DNA of 51,245 nt. Origin: Methylotenera sp. Its GTDB lineage: Bacteria > Pseudomonadota > Gammaproteobacteria > Burkholderiales > Methylophilaceae. The position numbers and the translations under genes are program-made. The notes below the pieces were generated by a model, which was not told the DNA's origin, made no database searches, and worked only from the letters and a program-made list of their open reading frames with translations. Shown here one piece after another: positions 35,522 to 44,204 of the stretch (position 1 is its first letter; every line of letters starts with the position of its first letter). The stretch is taken from positions 1-51,245 of the forward strand of contig PERG01000016.1 of assembly GCA_002928535.1 (NCBI GenBank). Direction: 5' to 3'.

Positions 35522-36910
35522 ATGTCATTACTCAAACATCCATTACCATATTTCGCTGATAGCGCCGTGCTTTTTGCCCGCCTGAGCCACAAGCCTTGGG
35601 CAATGTTTCTGGATAGTGGGCAACCCGGTAGCCAATATGGACGCTTTGATATTATCGTAGCCGACCCGTTTATTAAGTTATGCACAATTGAAACTGTAGA
35701 TAGCGTGCAAACCGAGATTATTACTGGCGGCAAAAAAACTATATCTAGTGAAGACCCATTTTCACTATTGGCTAAGCTAATGCAACCTTACAGGGTGCCC
35801 ACTAACGGCTATCCTTTTACTGGCGGTGCAGTGGGTTATTTCAGCTATGACCTGGCCAGACAAGTAGAACAGCTGCCTGAAATCGCCTGTAAATCTACCA
35901 TACCGCATATGCAAGTTGGGATTTATGATTGGGCCGTGGTAGTAGATCACCGGGAAAAAGTAAGCTATTTATTATCTAACGGCTTGCATGCAGATACGCA
36001 TGCACAATGGCCGGCACTATGTGCTTTTTTTGAAAATCCAGCTAAGGCCGAGCAAGCTCAAGATTTCAAGCTGACTAGTCCTGTGGCTAGTAATATGGAC
36101 TTTGAGCAATATGCTTATGCATTTAATACTATTAAGCAATACATTACCGAAGGGGACTGTTACCAGGTGAATTTGGCACAACGCTTTGCCGCAAAGATCC
36201 AAGGCCATAGTTGGCTAGCTTATCAAAAACTCCGTGAAATCAGTCCGGCCCCTTTTATGAGCTTTATGAATTTTGGTGATTTACAAGTGCTTTCCGGCTC
36301 ACCAGAGCGCTTTTTGCAAGTGACGGGGCGGCATGTTGAAACGCGACCCATAAAAGGCACGCGACCTAGGGCAAACGATGTTGTACTGGATAAGCAATAT
36401 GCGCTTGAACTGCAAAATAGCAGCAAAGACCGGGCAGAAAATCTCATGATTGTGGATTTGCTGCGAAACGATATCAGTAAAAACTGTGAGATCGGATCAG
36501 TCAAAGCCGATACTTTATTTCAGCTACAAAGCTTTGCTAATGTCCATCATCTGGTGAGTTTTGTCACAGGCAAGCTGCAGGCTGGTAAAACCGCGCTGGA
36601 TCTGTTGCGCGGCTGCTTTCCTGGTGGTTCAATTACAGGTGCGCCTAAACTGCGCGCCATGCAGATTATCGAAGAGTTGGAAAGGCATAGACGCGGCGTA
36701 TATTGTGGGGCAATTGGCTATATTGGCTTTGACGGCAATATGGATACAAATATTGCGATTCGCACCGCCGTGTGTGCCGAAGGTGAAATCAGTTTTTATG
36801 CGGGTGGCGGTATAGTAGCTGACTCTGAGTTAGAAAAAGAGTATGCTGAAACGCTGGATAAAGCGTCTAGCATGTTAAAAACAATGCAGTATTTTCAAGG
36901 CTCTGATTAA
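35522..36910 (+). CDS. pabB: Aminodeoxychorismate synthase component I
   Basis: PabB adds ammonia to chorismate to make 4-amino-4-deoxychorismate, the precursor of p-aminobenzoate. PIKGT (276-280) carries the Lys that distinguishes PabB from anthranilate synthase (PIAGT). GGAVGYFSYDLARQ, GDCYQVNLAQ, SKDRAENLMIVDLLRND and GGSITGAPKLRAM are family motifs. Length is 462 residues with no PabA or lyase fusion. p-Aminobenzoate feeds both folate and the beta-RFAP synthase of this cluster, which explains the position. The glutaminase partner is not in the window. Confidence 0.93.
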   Translation: MSLLKHPLPYFADSAVLFARLSHKPWAMFLDSGQPGSQYGRFDIIVADPFIKLCTIETVDSVQTEIITGGKKTISSEDPFSLLAKLMQPYRVPTNGYPFTGGAVGYFSYDLARQVEQLPEIACKSTIPHMQVGIYDWAVVVDHREKVSYLLSNGLHADTHAQWPALCAFFENPAKAEQAQDFKLTSPVASNMDFEQYAYAFNTIKQYITEGDCYQVNLAQRFAAKIQGHSWLAYQKLREISPAPFMSFMNFGDLQVLSGSPERFLQVTGRHVETRPIKGTRPRANDVVLDKQYALELQNSSKDRAENLMIVDLLRNDISKNCEIGSVKADTLFQLQSFANVHHLVSFVTGKLQAGKTALDLLRGCFPGGSITGAPKLRAMQIIEELERHRRGVYCGAIGYIGFDGNMDTNIAIRTAVCAEGEISFYAGGGIVADSELEKEYAETLDKASSMLKTMQYFQGSD

Positions 36911-36964
36911 GGGTTTATGAAAAAAAAATAATCGAAGCATAAAAAATGAGGATGGCTAAGCCCA

Positions 36965-37630
36965 ATGGAACAAATCGTTAAAGGTAAATCCATATGGGTG
37001 GTTAAAATCGGCGGTAGCTTATTAGGTTCGCCTGAGCTCTCGCGCTGGCTCGAGCTCATTGTAAAATTTAGTGATGGAAAAGTAATCATCGTGCCTGGTG
37101 GCGGACTCTTTGCCGATGCAGTGCGCAAAGCACAAGTTCAATCCAATATTAGTGATGCAACTGCTCATCAGCTTGCCGTATTAGCCATGGATCAATTCGG
37201 TCTCTTACTAGCGAGTATGAACCCAGGGCTTGCTACTGCAAGCAGTGAGTTGGAAATTGCCGAACGGACCTGGCAGCATCGCGGTATCGTTTGGCTACCG
37301 AGCAAAATGGTGCTCGCGGACGATACGATTCCACAAAACTGGCAGGTAACATCGGATAGTTTAAGTGCGTGGCTGGCCAATAAAATTGGTGCGGAACAAT
37401 TGGTACTGGTGAAATCCAGGCAATTACCTGCATATGAAACCAGCAGTTCCATTGCATTGCAAAAACTCGTTGAAGACGAGTTGATAGATCGCCAGTTTAT
37501 CGATTTTGCAACGGGCCAGAATTATAAAATATGGGCTTTGAATAAAGTGAACTGTGCACTATTTGAACAAGGCTTAAGCCTGCAGAAACTGGAAGATAAA
37601 GGCCTGCATATTAATATCACCTTGCATTAA
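36965..37630 (+). CDS. Amino acid kinase family protein, MfnE-like
   Basis: This 221-residue protein has the amino acid kinase fold: VVKIGGSLLGSPEL (12-25) with the phosphate-binding Lys, and VIIVPGGGLFADAVRKAQ (about 41-58). The archaeal homologue MfnE phosphorylates the furan methyl phosphate to a pyrophosphate before the MfnF step. A methylofuran role is therefore likely, given the MfnD- and MfnF-like genes upstream, but not proved. GGATGG precedes the ATG. The next gene starts 7 bases after its stop. Confidence 0.8.
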   Translation: MEQIVKGKSIWVVKIGGSLLGSPELSRWLELIVKFSDGKVIIVPGGGLFADAVRKAQVQSNISDATAHQLAVLAMDQFGLLLASMNPGLATASSELEIAERTWQHRGIVWLPSKMVLADDTIPQNWQVTSDSLSAWLANKIGAEQLVLVKSRQLPAYETSSSIALQKLVEDELIDRQFIDFATGQNYKIWALNKVNCALFEQGLSLQKLEDKGLHINITLH

Positions 37631-37637
37631 GGAATTC

Positions 37638-38009
37638 ATGATGACGTTACCTGTATACTCGGATCAGGAAATACAAGATAAGTTAGTTGCTGAATTGCCT
37701 CATTGGTATTTGGAAAACGGCTGGATACGCCGTAAATACAAAACCAGCGGATGGAAAGCGACTTTGATGTTAGTGAATACGATTGGGCATTTAGCCGAAG
37801 CGGCTTGGCATCACCCAGATCTGACGGTGTCGTATGCATTCGTCATTGTAAAATTATGCAGCCATGATGCAAAAGGCATTACGGATAAAGATTTTGAGTT
37901 AGCTAAAAAAATTGAGCAAGTCATTGGCTGGCAGCCAGCAAAAGAAGGTGGTGTTTTGGAAGGCACGCCGAACGAGGACGCACGATTTAAATACATTAAA
38001 TACGATTGA
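37638..38009 (+). CDS. Pterin-4a-carbinolamine dehydratase family protein
   Basis: This 123-residue protein is of the PCD/DCoH family. Two adjacent His (WHHPDL) and a third (CSHDAKGIT) match the catalytic His of the family, in the pattern HHP, then VIVKLCSH. The known enzyme dehydrates 4a-hydroxytetrahydropterins, usually beside an aromatic hydroxylase, but none is present here. Its place at the end of the C1 cluster suggests a role in H4MPT pterin repair or synthesis; that is inference. AAGGAATTC precedes ATG 37638; ATG 37641 is equally possible. Confidence 0.85.
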   Translation: MMTLPVYSDQEIQDKLVAELPHWYLENGWIRRKYKTSGWKATLMLVNTIGHLAEAAWHHPDLTVSYAFVIVKLCSHDAKGITDKDFELAKKIEQVIGWQPAKEGGVLEGTPNEDARFKYIKYD

Positions 38010-38045
38010 CCAATCTGGTTTGTCGATTTTCTTTGGAGCAATATT

Positions 38046-38159
38046 ATGAAAGCATTATCAGCCGTGGTTTTAGTATTAAGTCTTTTTGCAATGAGTGGAT
38101 GTCATCATTTTGGCCACCACTGCCCACCAGGCCAAGCTAAAAAAGGTAATTGTTTATAA
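38046..38159 (+). CDS. 37-residue Cys/His-rich lipoprotein
   Basis: This very short gene encodes a lipoprotein signal (KALSAVVLVLSLFAMSGC, lipobox MSGC, C19) followed by only 19 mature residues: CHHFGHHC, then a Pro-Pro-Gly turn and a Lys-rich tail ending GNCL. Three cysteines and four histidines in so short a peptide suggest metal binding. TTTGGAGCA precedes the ATG with good spacing. It lies 36 bases after the dehydratase gene and ends before a strong terminator, so it may be the last gene of the C1 operon. The function is unknown. Confidence 0.7.
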   Translation: MKALSAVVLVLSLFAMSGCHHFGHHCPPGQAKKGNCL

Positions 38160-38201
38160 TAAGCAAACTACCTAACTAAAGGGGTAGTGTGTTGCTAATA
38201 C

Positions 38202-38235
38202 AAGAGCAAAGTCTTCATTGGCTTTGCTCTTTTTT
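38202..38235 (+). terminator. Terminator ending the C1 cluster
   Basis: AAGAGCAAAG (38202-38211) and CTTTGCTCTT (38222-38231) form a perfect 10-bp stem around ten bases, followed by four more Ts. The RND pump gene converges from the other side (stop at 38243). Confidence 0.88.
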
Positions 38236-38242
38236 ATGTTGA

Positions 38243-41200
38243 TTAGCGCAGGGCATCTTTTTTGAATCTACCGAAATGCAACATGATGGTGGGTAATATT
38301 AACAGGTTAAGAATCGTGGAGGTCACCAGGCCACCGACAATAATTGTCGCCATTGGGCCTTCAATTTCACGACCCGGCTGACCACTGCCAGCAGCTAAGG
38401 GCAGTAAGCCAAGCGCTGTCACCAAGGCTGTCATGAGGATAGAAGGTAAGCGTTCTGAGGCACCGCGGATGCAGGTTTCAAGCCCCCATACGCAATTTTC
38501 CTCATCAACCAGATGTTGATAGTGCGACACCATCATGATGGAGTTGCGCAACGTGATACCAAATAAAGTCACAAAACCCACCAATGAGCCCAATGAAATC
38601 CAACCGCCGGTAAATAAAGCTGCTAGCACGCCGCCAATGAGCGCGAAAGGCAAATTAGCAAAGGTCAGTAATAGATTGCGCAGGCGGCCAAACGCGATAT
38701 ACAGCATGATAAACACGGCTACACCCGCCAGCAGCGACTGCAATATCAAAGCTTTGCGTGATTTTGCATTGGCTTCAGCAGCCCCGGTAAACTCTAAATA
38801 AGCGCCTTGTGATAAGCGTACATCGCTTTTAATTTTCTGTTTGAGCTCTTCAGTGAAGGCATCGATATCGCGGTCTACTACATTGGCCGTAACGGTTTGA
38901 ATCCGTTTGGCACCTGCATGGAGAATTTTTGAGCGGCCATTTTCTTGCGCAATATCCGCTACGTCACGTAGTCGAACTAGTTTCCCTTCAGGATTAAATA
39001 GGGGCAGGTTGCCAGCCTCTTGCACGTCGTCGCGGGCTTCATCATCCAGCACAACGCTAATGCCTATCACGCGGTTCCCCTGATAGGCATGCGCGATCGG
39101 TACACTTTCATAAGCAGCACGAATATTGTCCAGCACATCGGTAGGCTGTAAGCCCCATTGCGCTAATTTTTCTGGCCGCAAGCGCACGACCAGCTGCGGT
39201 GTTCCAGGCGGAGATTGTACAAGTACGTCGGATGCGCCTTTGATGCTATTAATTGTGGCTGCAATGTTCTGTGCATCACGATCCAGTGCGTCTAAATCAT
39301 TACCGTAAATATTAATGACTGTTGAGGCAGCATAGCCGGAAATGGTTTCTTCAATGCGCTCTGTAAGGAAGGTATTGATTGCGAAGTTAACACCGACAAA
39401 ACCAGGTGAGCTTTCACCTTCTTTGCTGTCATCATTTTTACTTTCATCGGGGGTTTCAGAATTGCCTTCTGAATTGGCTTCTTCGCCGTTTTCTGTACCG
39501 GCGAGAGCGGTACGAATGCTATTGAGGATGCGGCGCTGTTCTTCACCGGAAATGGCGCCGATTTCGATTTCAAATTCGCTGTAATGCGTACCAAATGTAT
39601 CTGCACCATTCGGTGCGCGACCCACCCACTGGGTAACAGATTTAACGCCCGGGATGCTGCGAATGGTTGCAGAGACTTTTTTGCCGATACGCAAAGATTC
39701 ACGCTCAGATGTGCCTGGTACAGCGGTCATATGCATGATGTAGTGACCCTCATGCAGTGCGGGTATGAACTGGTTTTTAAAAAGCGGCAAAATACCCAGT
39801 CCAATTGCAATCAGCATAAAACTGACAGCCATTACAATTTTGTAATGTTTTTCAACGCGATACAACATGCCCACATACCATTTTTTGATGATGCGTATCA
39901 TGGGCGGGTCTTCGGATTCAAGTTTGGCATTACCCAGCAGTAAATAGCAAAGCGCAGGTGTTAAAGTCAACGCAACCAATAAAGACGCCATGATGGCGGC
40001 AATATACGCAAATCCCAATGGCGCAAACAGTTTGCCTGCCACACCGCCAAGCGTGAGCAATGGCATAAACACCAAGGCGACGATAATAGTCGCGTAGAGT
40101 ACTGAGCTGCGGACTTCCATTGAGGCATCGAAAACGACGCGGTAAGTGGCTATCGGCTGTGCCAGCAAGCGGTTTTCTCGCAGCCTGCGGAAAATATTCT
40201 CCGTATCGATAATGGCATCATCGACTACTTCTCCGAGCGCAATGGCCAGCCCACCCAACACCATGATATTGAGCCCGATATTGAAATAGTCCATGACCAC
40301 AATTGCAGTAAGGAGTGAGAGTGGAATAGCTGTTGCGGAGATAAAAGCAGTACGTGCATTGAACAGGAATAAGAACAATACGGTAATGACTAAAATGGAG
40401 CCGATCAGGATATCGGTACGCACGCCTTTAATTGCCACCTCAATAAAGTTGGCTGGCCGGAACAAGCCTTCATGCAGCGTGACATTTTCTGCCATCAGGG
40501 TAGGTTTGATCTCCTGCATGGCTTTTTCGATGGCCTGGGTCACCGCATAGGTATTGGCGCCCAGCTGGCCTTGTACAGACAGATAAACGCCGGTTTCTTC
40601 ATTGATTGCAGCTGCGCTGATGGAAGGCGCGGCCCCATCCAGCACGTTGCCAATATCACCTAGCCGTACTGTCTGCCCATTTTTGTGAAGAAGCACTGCT
40701 TGCGCCAGCTTTTCGGGCGTTGCTGATTGACCCTCGGTATTGATGACGATGCGCTGATTCTTGTTTTCGATAAAACCATTACCACGTACACCGGTGGCTT
40801 TTTTTACAGCTTCTTCAATTTGCAGAAGCGATACACCGTATCGCACCATTTTTTCCGGATCAACCTGAATCTGTAATTGCTTGACCTTGCCCCCGAATAC
40901 ATTGACATCAGCAACGCCAGGAATAGCCAGGAGATGTGGCACGATCGTCCAATCTACAATCGTACGCAGTTCAGTTAAGCTTCGTGATTTAGAGGTCACG
41001 CCTAAGCCCAGGACGGTGCTGGCAGAAGAGGTGAGGGGGGTAATATTGGGAACTAGGCCTTGTGGCAATCGATTCGTCAGTGTCGCGATACGCTCGGCGA
41101 CCACTTGGCGATTACGGTAGATATCTGTGCCTTCAGTAAAAATAATGGTCACGATCGATAAGCCGGGGATGGATTGCGAGCGCATGCTTTCGATGCCTAC

Positions 41201-41428
41201 AGTCCCGGCAATACTAGTTTCCATGGGCTGACTGACTAGGCTTTCTACCAGCTCAGCGGATAGCCCAGGGGATTCTGTTTGGATAATGATTTGCGTAGGT
41301 GAAAACTCGGGAAATACGTCGAGATTGCTGTTTGACAAACTATATAGCCCGTACATCACGACTAAACTTGCTAGGCCGACAATGACGCCGCTGAAACGTA
41401 TGGAAAAGCGTACCAACGCGGACATCAT
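38243..41428 (-). CDS. RND efflux pump, HME (CzcA/CusA)-like
   Basis: This 1061-residue proton-driven inner-membrane pump has the 12-helix RND layout with two porter domains, and VFPEFSPTQIIIQTESPGLSA typical of the heavy-metal branch. The TM4 region is GEVVDDAIIDTENI (399-412). Counting from CzcA, D403 and E410 match D408 and E415, but the D402 position is Ala (A397), so the proton relay differs. Residues 645-676 form an acidic, Ser/Asn-rich insertion in the periplasmic part. It is the last gene of the TolC-adaptor-pump operon. A metal substrate is likely by family; the exact ion is unknown. Confidence 0.88.
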   Translation of the reverse strand: MMSALVRFSIRFSGVIVGLASLVVMYGLYSLSNSNLDVFPEFSPTQIIIQTESPGLSAELVESLVSQPMETSIAGTVGIESMRSQSIPGLSIVTIIFTEGTDIYRNRQVVAERIATLTNRLPQGLVPNITPLTSSASTVLGLGVTSKSRSLTELRTIVDWTIVPHLLAIPGVADVNVFGGKVKQLQIQVDPEKMVRYGVSLLQIEEAVKKATGVRGNGFIENKNQRIVINTEGQSATPEKLAQAVLLHKNGQTVRLGDIGNVLDGAAPSISAAAINEETGVYLSVQGQLGANTYAVTQAIEKAMQEIKPTLMAENVTLHEGLFRPANFIEVAIKGVRTDILIGSILVITVLFLFLFNARTAFISATAIPLSLLTAIVVMDYFNIGLNIMVLGGLAIALGEVVDDAIIDTENIFRRLRENRLLAQPIATYRVVFDASMEVRSSVLYATIIVALVFMPLLTLGGVAGKLFAPLGFAYIAAIMASLLVALTLTPALCYLLLGNAKLESEDPPMIRIIKKWYVGMLYRVEKHYKIVMAVSFMLIAIGLGILPLFKNQFIPALHEGHYIMHMTAVPGTSERESLRIGKKVSATIRSIPGVKSVTQWVGRAPNGADTFGTHYSEFEIEIGAISGEEQRRILNSIRTALAGTENGEEANSEGNSETPDESKNDDSKEGESSPGFVGVNFAINTFLTERIEETISGYAASTVINIYGNDLDALDRDAQNIAATINSIKGASDVLVQSPPGTPQLVVRLRPEKLAQWGLQPTDVLDNIRAAYESVPIAHAYQGNRVIGISVVLDDEARDDVQEAGNLPLFNPEGKLVRLRDVADIAQENGRSKILHAGAKRIQTVTANVVDRDIDAFTEELKQKIKSDVRLSQGAYLEFTGAAEANAKSRKALILQSLLAGVAVFIMLYIAFGRLRNLLLTFANLPFALIGGVLAALFTGGWISLGSLVGFVTLFGITLRNSIMMVSHYQHLVDEENCVWGLETCIRGASERLPSILMTALVTALGLLPLAAGSGQPGREIEGPMATIIVGGLVTSTILNLLILPTIMLHFGRFKKDALR

Positions 41429-41503
41429 GATAGAGCCCTCGTTTTAAAGGCTGTGGTACCTCGCCGTGTTAGCAGCCATGAAATGAAAATTAAACGCATT
41501 GAT

Positions 41504-42568
41504 TTAATCTTCATTTTCATTGGTGATCTGGTATTTGAATTCTTCCGAAAGCAATAGCTGAGCGCCGCTCGTTACAACAAGATCGTCCGGTTTCAAGCCG
41601 CCTGTATAAAACCAGCCATTCTCGATTTCCACATCGGTATTAACAGGTAGGCGGCTGAATTGATCTTGCGCTAATTGTTTGTAGACCCAAGGTTTTCCGC
41701 CATACCATATCACCGCGGAACTAGGAATAATTACGCCTTTTGCCTTACTGCTGGTTTTATTCAATATTGCAATGACTTGCATGCCAGCCCTTAAGTCTGT
41801 TGCTTTGGCATGATAGAAATAGGTTTTGCCTTGGATTGTGGTGTTGCTAATTGGGGCAGGAGATAAATAATAAGCCTTCATTGTGTTGGACGGAGAAGCT
41901 GAGGGTGCAATCACAATGCTGCTATTGTTTTTGGGTTCGTCTGCATCGAAAGGCAGGGTGATCTGAATGAGTACCTCCTGCGAATTAATCAGTTTTTGCA
42001 TTAAACCTTGCGTGTTGTGCGCAGTGGCGAGCCGGGTAAGAGCTTCGCCCCAGGTTTGCTGCATGCTGGCGGCAATGTTCTTGGCGCTAGATTCAGCAGC
42101 AAACACTTTCGCTTCATCTGCATTAACATCTGCCAGTGCAATTGCGACCGCTTTATCCGAAATGTTTTTATCATCCAGGTTGAGAGTATGCAACCGGCTA
42201 TATTCATTTTGATTACGGGCAAGACTGCTACGCAAAATGGCGGCTTCTGATTTTGCAGCCATATAGCGTGTGCGTAAATCAATGAGGCTATCGATGCCTA
42301 TTACATTGCCATAGCTGCTTATATTGGCTTGATGCGCGCTTGCCTTGAGTTTGCTTGTTTTGATTTCGCTTTGTTTTTGGGCAGCCTCGCTGAGTGCAAT
42401 GATCGTCAAGCCCTGTTGATTAGTTACCCTGCTCGGTGTTTCGATCTCTTCTTCGGATTCCTGAGTGAGTGCTTCGTACTCGTCTTTCCCATAGAAAACC
42501 AGCACCCAAAATAGCATGACAATCAAAAATGCTTGTAAGCCAATAATGATGGCCAATTTACGATTCAT
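41504..42568 (-). CDS. RND periplasmic adaptor (membrane fusion protein)
   Basis: This 354-residue protein links the pump to the outer-membrane channel. One N-terminal membrane helix (about 6-27) is followed by an acidic stretch, a helical hairpin (about 105-175, Ala/Lys-rich) and beta-barrel regions with YFYHAKATDLRAGMQVIAIL, SAVIWYGGKPWVYKQ and GGLKPDDLVVTSGAQLLLSEE. The last segment is diagnostic for HlyD-type adaptors. It lacks a lipobox, unlike many adaptors. It lies 75 bases upstream of the pump and 123 bases downstream of the TolC-like gene, with a 16-bp tandem repeat between. Confidence 0.85.
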   Translation of the reverse strand: MNRKLAIIIGLQAFLIVMLFWVLVFYGKDEYEALTQESEEEIETPSRVTNQQGLTIIALSEAAQKQSEIKTSKLKASAHQANISSYGNVIGIDSLIDLRTRYMAAKSEAAILRSSLARNQNEYSRLHTLNLDDKNISDKAVAIALADVNADEAKVFAAESSAKNIAASMQQTWGEALTRLATAHNTQGLMQKLINSQEVLIQITLPFDADEPKNNSSIVIAPSASPSNTMKAYYLSPAPISNTTIQGKTYFYHAKATDLRAGMQVIAILNKTSSKAKGVIIPSSAVIWYGGKPWVYKQLAQDQFSRLPVNTDVEIENGWFYTGGLKPDDLVVTSGAQLLLSEEFKYQITNENED

Positions 42569-42604
42569 TCTTATTGTCCTTATAAAAATCTACGGAGCTA
42601 TTTT

Positions 42605-42668
42605 AATAAAATTCTTATTCAATAAAATCTTTATTTAAAAGAATTCTTACTTGACAGAATTCTTCTGA
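42605..42668. repeat. Four imperfect 16-bp tandem repeats in the efflux operon
   Basis: Four consecutive 16-base units fill 42605-42668: AATAAAATTCTTATTC, AATAAAATCTTTATTT, AAAAGAATTCTTACTT and GACAGAATTCTTCTGA. The common core is close to the palindrome AAGAATTCTT. They lie between the TolC-like and adaptor genes. A regulator array or an mRNA structure is possible; the role is unknown. Confidence 0.6.
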
Positions 42669-42691
42669 TTTTTTCGGAACCTTAACCTAAT

Positions 42692-44158
42692 TTAATTTTG
42701 CTTAACTTGGACTTGAGGCGCATTTTCCTGGCTCAAGGATTCCAGCTTTAATGATTGCACCGTCAAATTCAATGGTTGTTGTAAATTATTTTCAAGCTGG
42801 TTAATCGCACTTAATACTTGATATTCAGCCAATAAGGTATTTTTTCGTGCAGTAATATCTTCCAGTTTTGCGACAGCGAATTCCAGACGGTCTATTTCGC
42901 CAATAGTTAATCGCTTTTGCATGCGTTCGGTATTTTGATGTTGCTGAAGCTGTAGCGCTAGTTGGTTCGTCAACAGCAGATGTGTTTGCTGGACTTCGGT
43001 TTTAGCTATTTCCACGTCGGACATCACTTTATTCTGCAATGCTTCAAACTGTGTCGCTTCAACTTTACGCAGTTGCATCGCCATCGCAATGGCATTTTTA
43101 TTTTTGTGAAGCAAATTAAGTAATCCGCCGATGCCAAGGGACCATACTTTGTCGCCAAATTCGTAAGCATAGCCGGGGGTCAAGACGATATCCGGATATT
43201 GTTTGGCAATTTCAAGCTTAAGTTTGCTTTCGGCGGCGGCATATTTCGCTAGGGCGATGCGGATATCTAGCCGGTTAAGCAGGGCGTTTTTTTGTAAACT
43301 TGCAATGTCAGTATCTAAACTATATTTGTCAACTACAAATAGAGGTTTCGATAAGGGCATGGTTTCCAATCTGCCGGCACTCAATCCTAGAGTGCTAGCC
43401 AATTTTGTCCGTAATACTGCATTTTTCTGCTGGCTGTTATGTAGTTCTAAACTCGTAGCCTGAAGCAGCAGCTTCGCTGTGCTGAGTTCCACATTAGATA
43501 GCAGCCCAAAATCTACGCGTTTCTGGTATATCGCCGCAATCTCCTGGCGACGTTTTTCTTCTTCAATCAATACAGCTATTTGCTGTTGGTTAAATTGATA
43601 TTCATACAAAGCTTGCGCCACTGACTGCCGTATCAGCCACGCAGTCTGGGCTATGTCCAATTTATAGGCTTCAGATAAATGCTGTGCGTTTTCAATGCGG
43701 ATGCTGCGTTTATTTGCAGTTTCCAGCGGGATATCAAAACTTAAACCGTATAAATAAGGATTAATGTCTTGGTTAGCTTGATTGCTGCGTGCGGTATTGC
43801 CGTTGATTGCCGGTAGTGGCCTTTCCGCAGCAATGGGTTCGTTAGCAAGTGCAGCACGCCATTGAGCGCGTGCTACATCTAAGCTGGGGTGGAAGTAAAG
43901 CGCACAGTAAGTTAATTCTTCTAAACCCCAACTTTTTACTGGAAGTTGGCTAGCAGGGTATCCATTGCTTAATAAGTACTGCTGAAATTCTGGGCTGGCA
44001 GGATCTTTATTATGGAATTTGCTGCTATTCGCTTCCGTATTGATCGGTTTTTCTTTGTATTGCTGGAAGCTGCAGCCGCTCGATATCCATACAATGGAAA
44101 TTGCTGCCAAACCCAATTTGACAATTTTAAATGGTACGCTTTGTACTATTTGAAGCAA
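42692..44158 (-). CDS. TolC-family outer-membrane lipoprotein
   Basis: This 488-residue outer-membrane efflux protein has a lipobox-like signal (ISIVWISSGC, Cys about 29), so it is of the lipid-anchored type. Two OEP repeats are visible: EELTYCALYFHPSLDVARAQW, then a second helical unit with ALLNRLDIRIALAKYAAAESK and EIAKQYPDIVLTPGYAYEFG. It opens the tripartite operon with the adaptor and pump. The likely start is TTG 44158, without a clear ribosome binding site; TTG 44116 would shorten the signal peptide. Confidence 0.85.
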   Translation of the reverse strand: MLQIVQSVPFKIVKLGLAAISIVWISSGCSFQQYKEKPINTEANSSKFHNKDPASPEFQQYLLSNGYPASQLPVKSWGLEELTYCALYFHPSLDVARAQWRAALANEPIAAERPLPAINGNTARSNQANQDINPYLYGLSFDIPLETANKRSIRIENAQHLSEAYKLDIAQTAWLIRQSVAQALYEYQFNQQQIAVLIEEEKRRQEIAAIYQKRVDFGLLSNVELSTAKLLLQATSLELHNSQQKNAVLRTKLASTLGLSAGRLETMPLSKPLFVVDKYSLDTDIASLQKNALLNRLDIRIALAKYAAAESKLKLEIAKQYPDIVLTPGYAYEFGDKVWSLGIGGLLNLLHKNKNAIAMAMQLRKVEATQFEALQNKVMSDVEIAKTEVQQTHLLLTNQLALQLQQHQNTERMQKRLTIGEIDRLEFAVAKLEDITARKNTLLAEYQVLSAINQLENNLQQPLNLTVQSLKLESLSQENAPQVQVKQN

Positions 44159-44204
44159 AATGAAAAATGATCAGTCGATGTGGATAACAATCATGTTAGG
44201 TGAA

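Noticed and set aside
42605-42668. CRISPR-like repeats
   Set aside because: The units are contiguous with no spacers, imperfect and only 16 bases long, and no cas gene is near.
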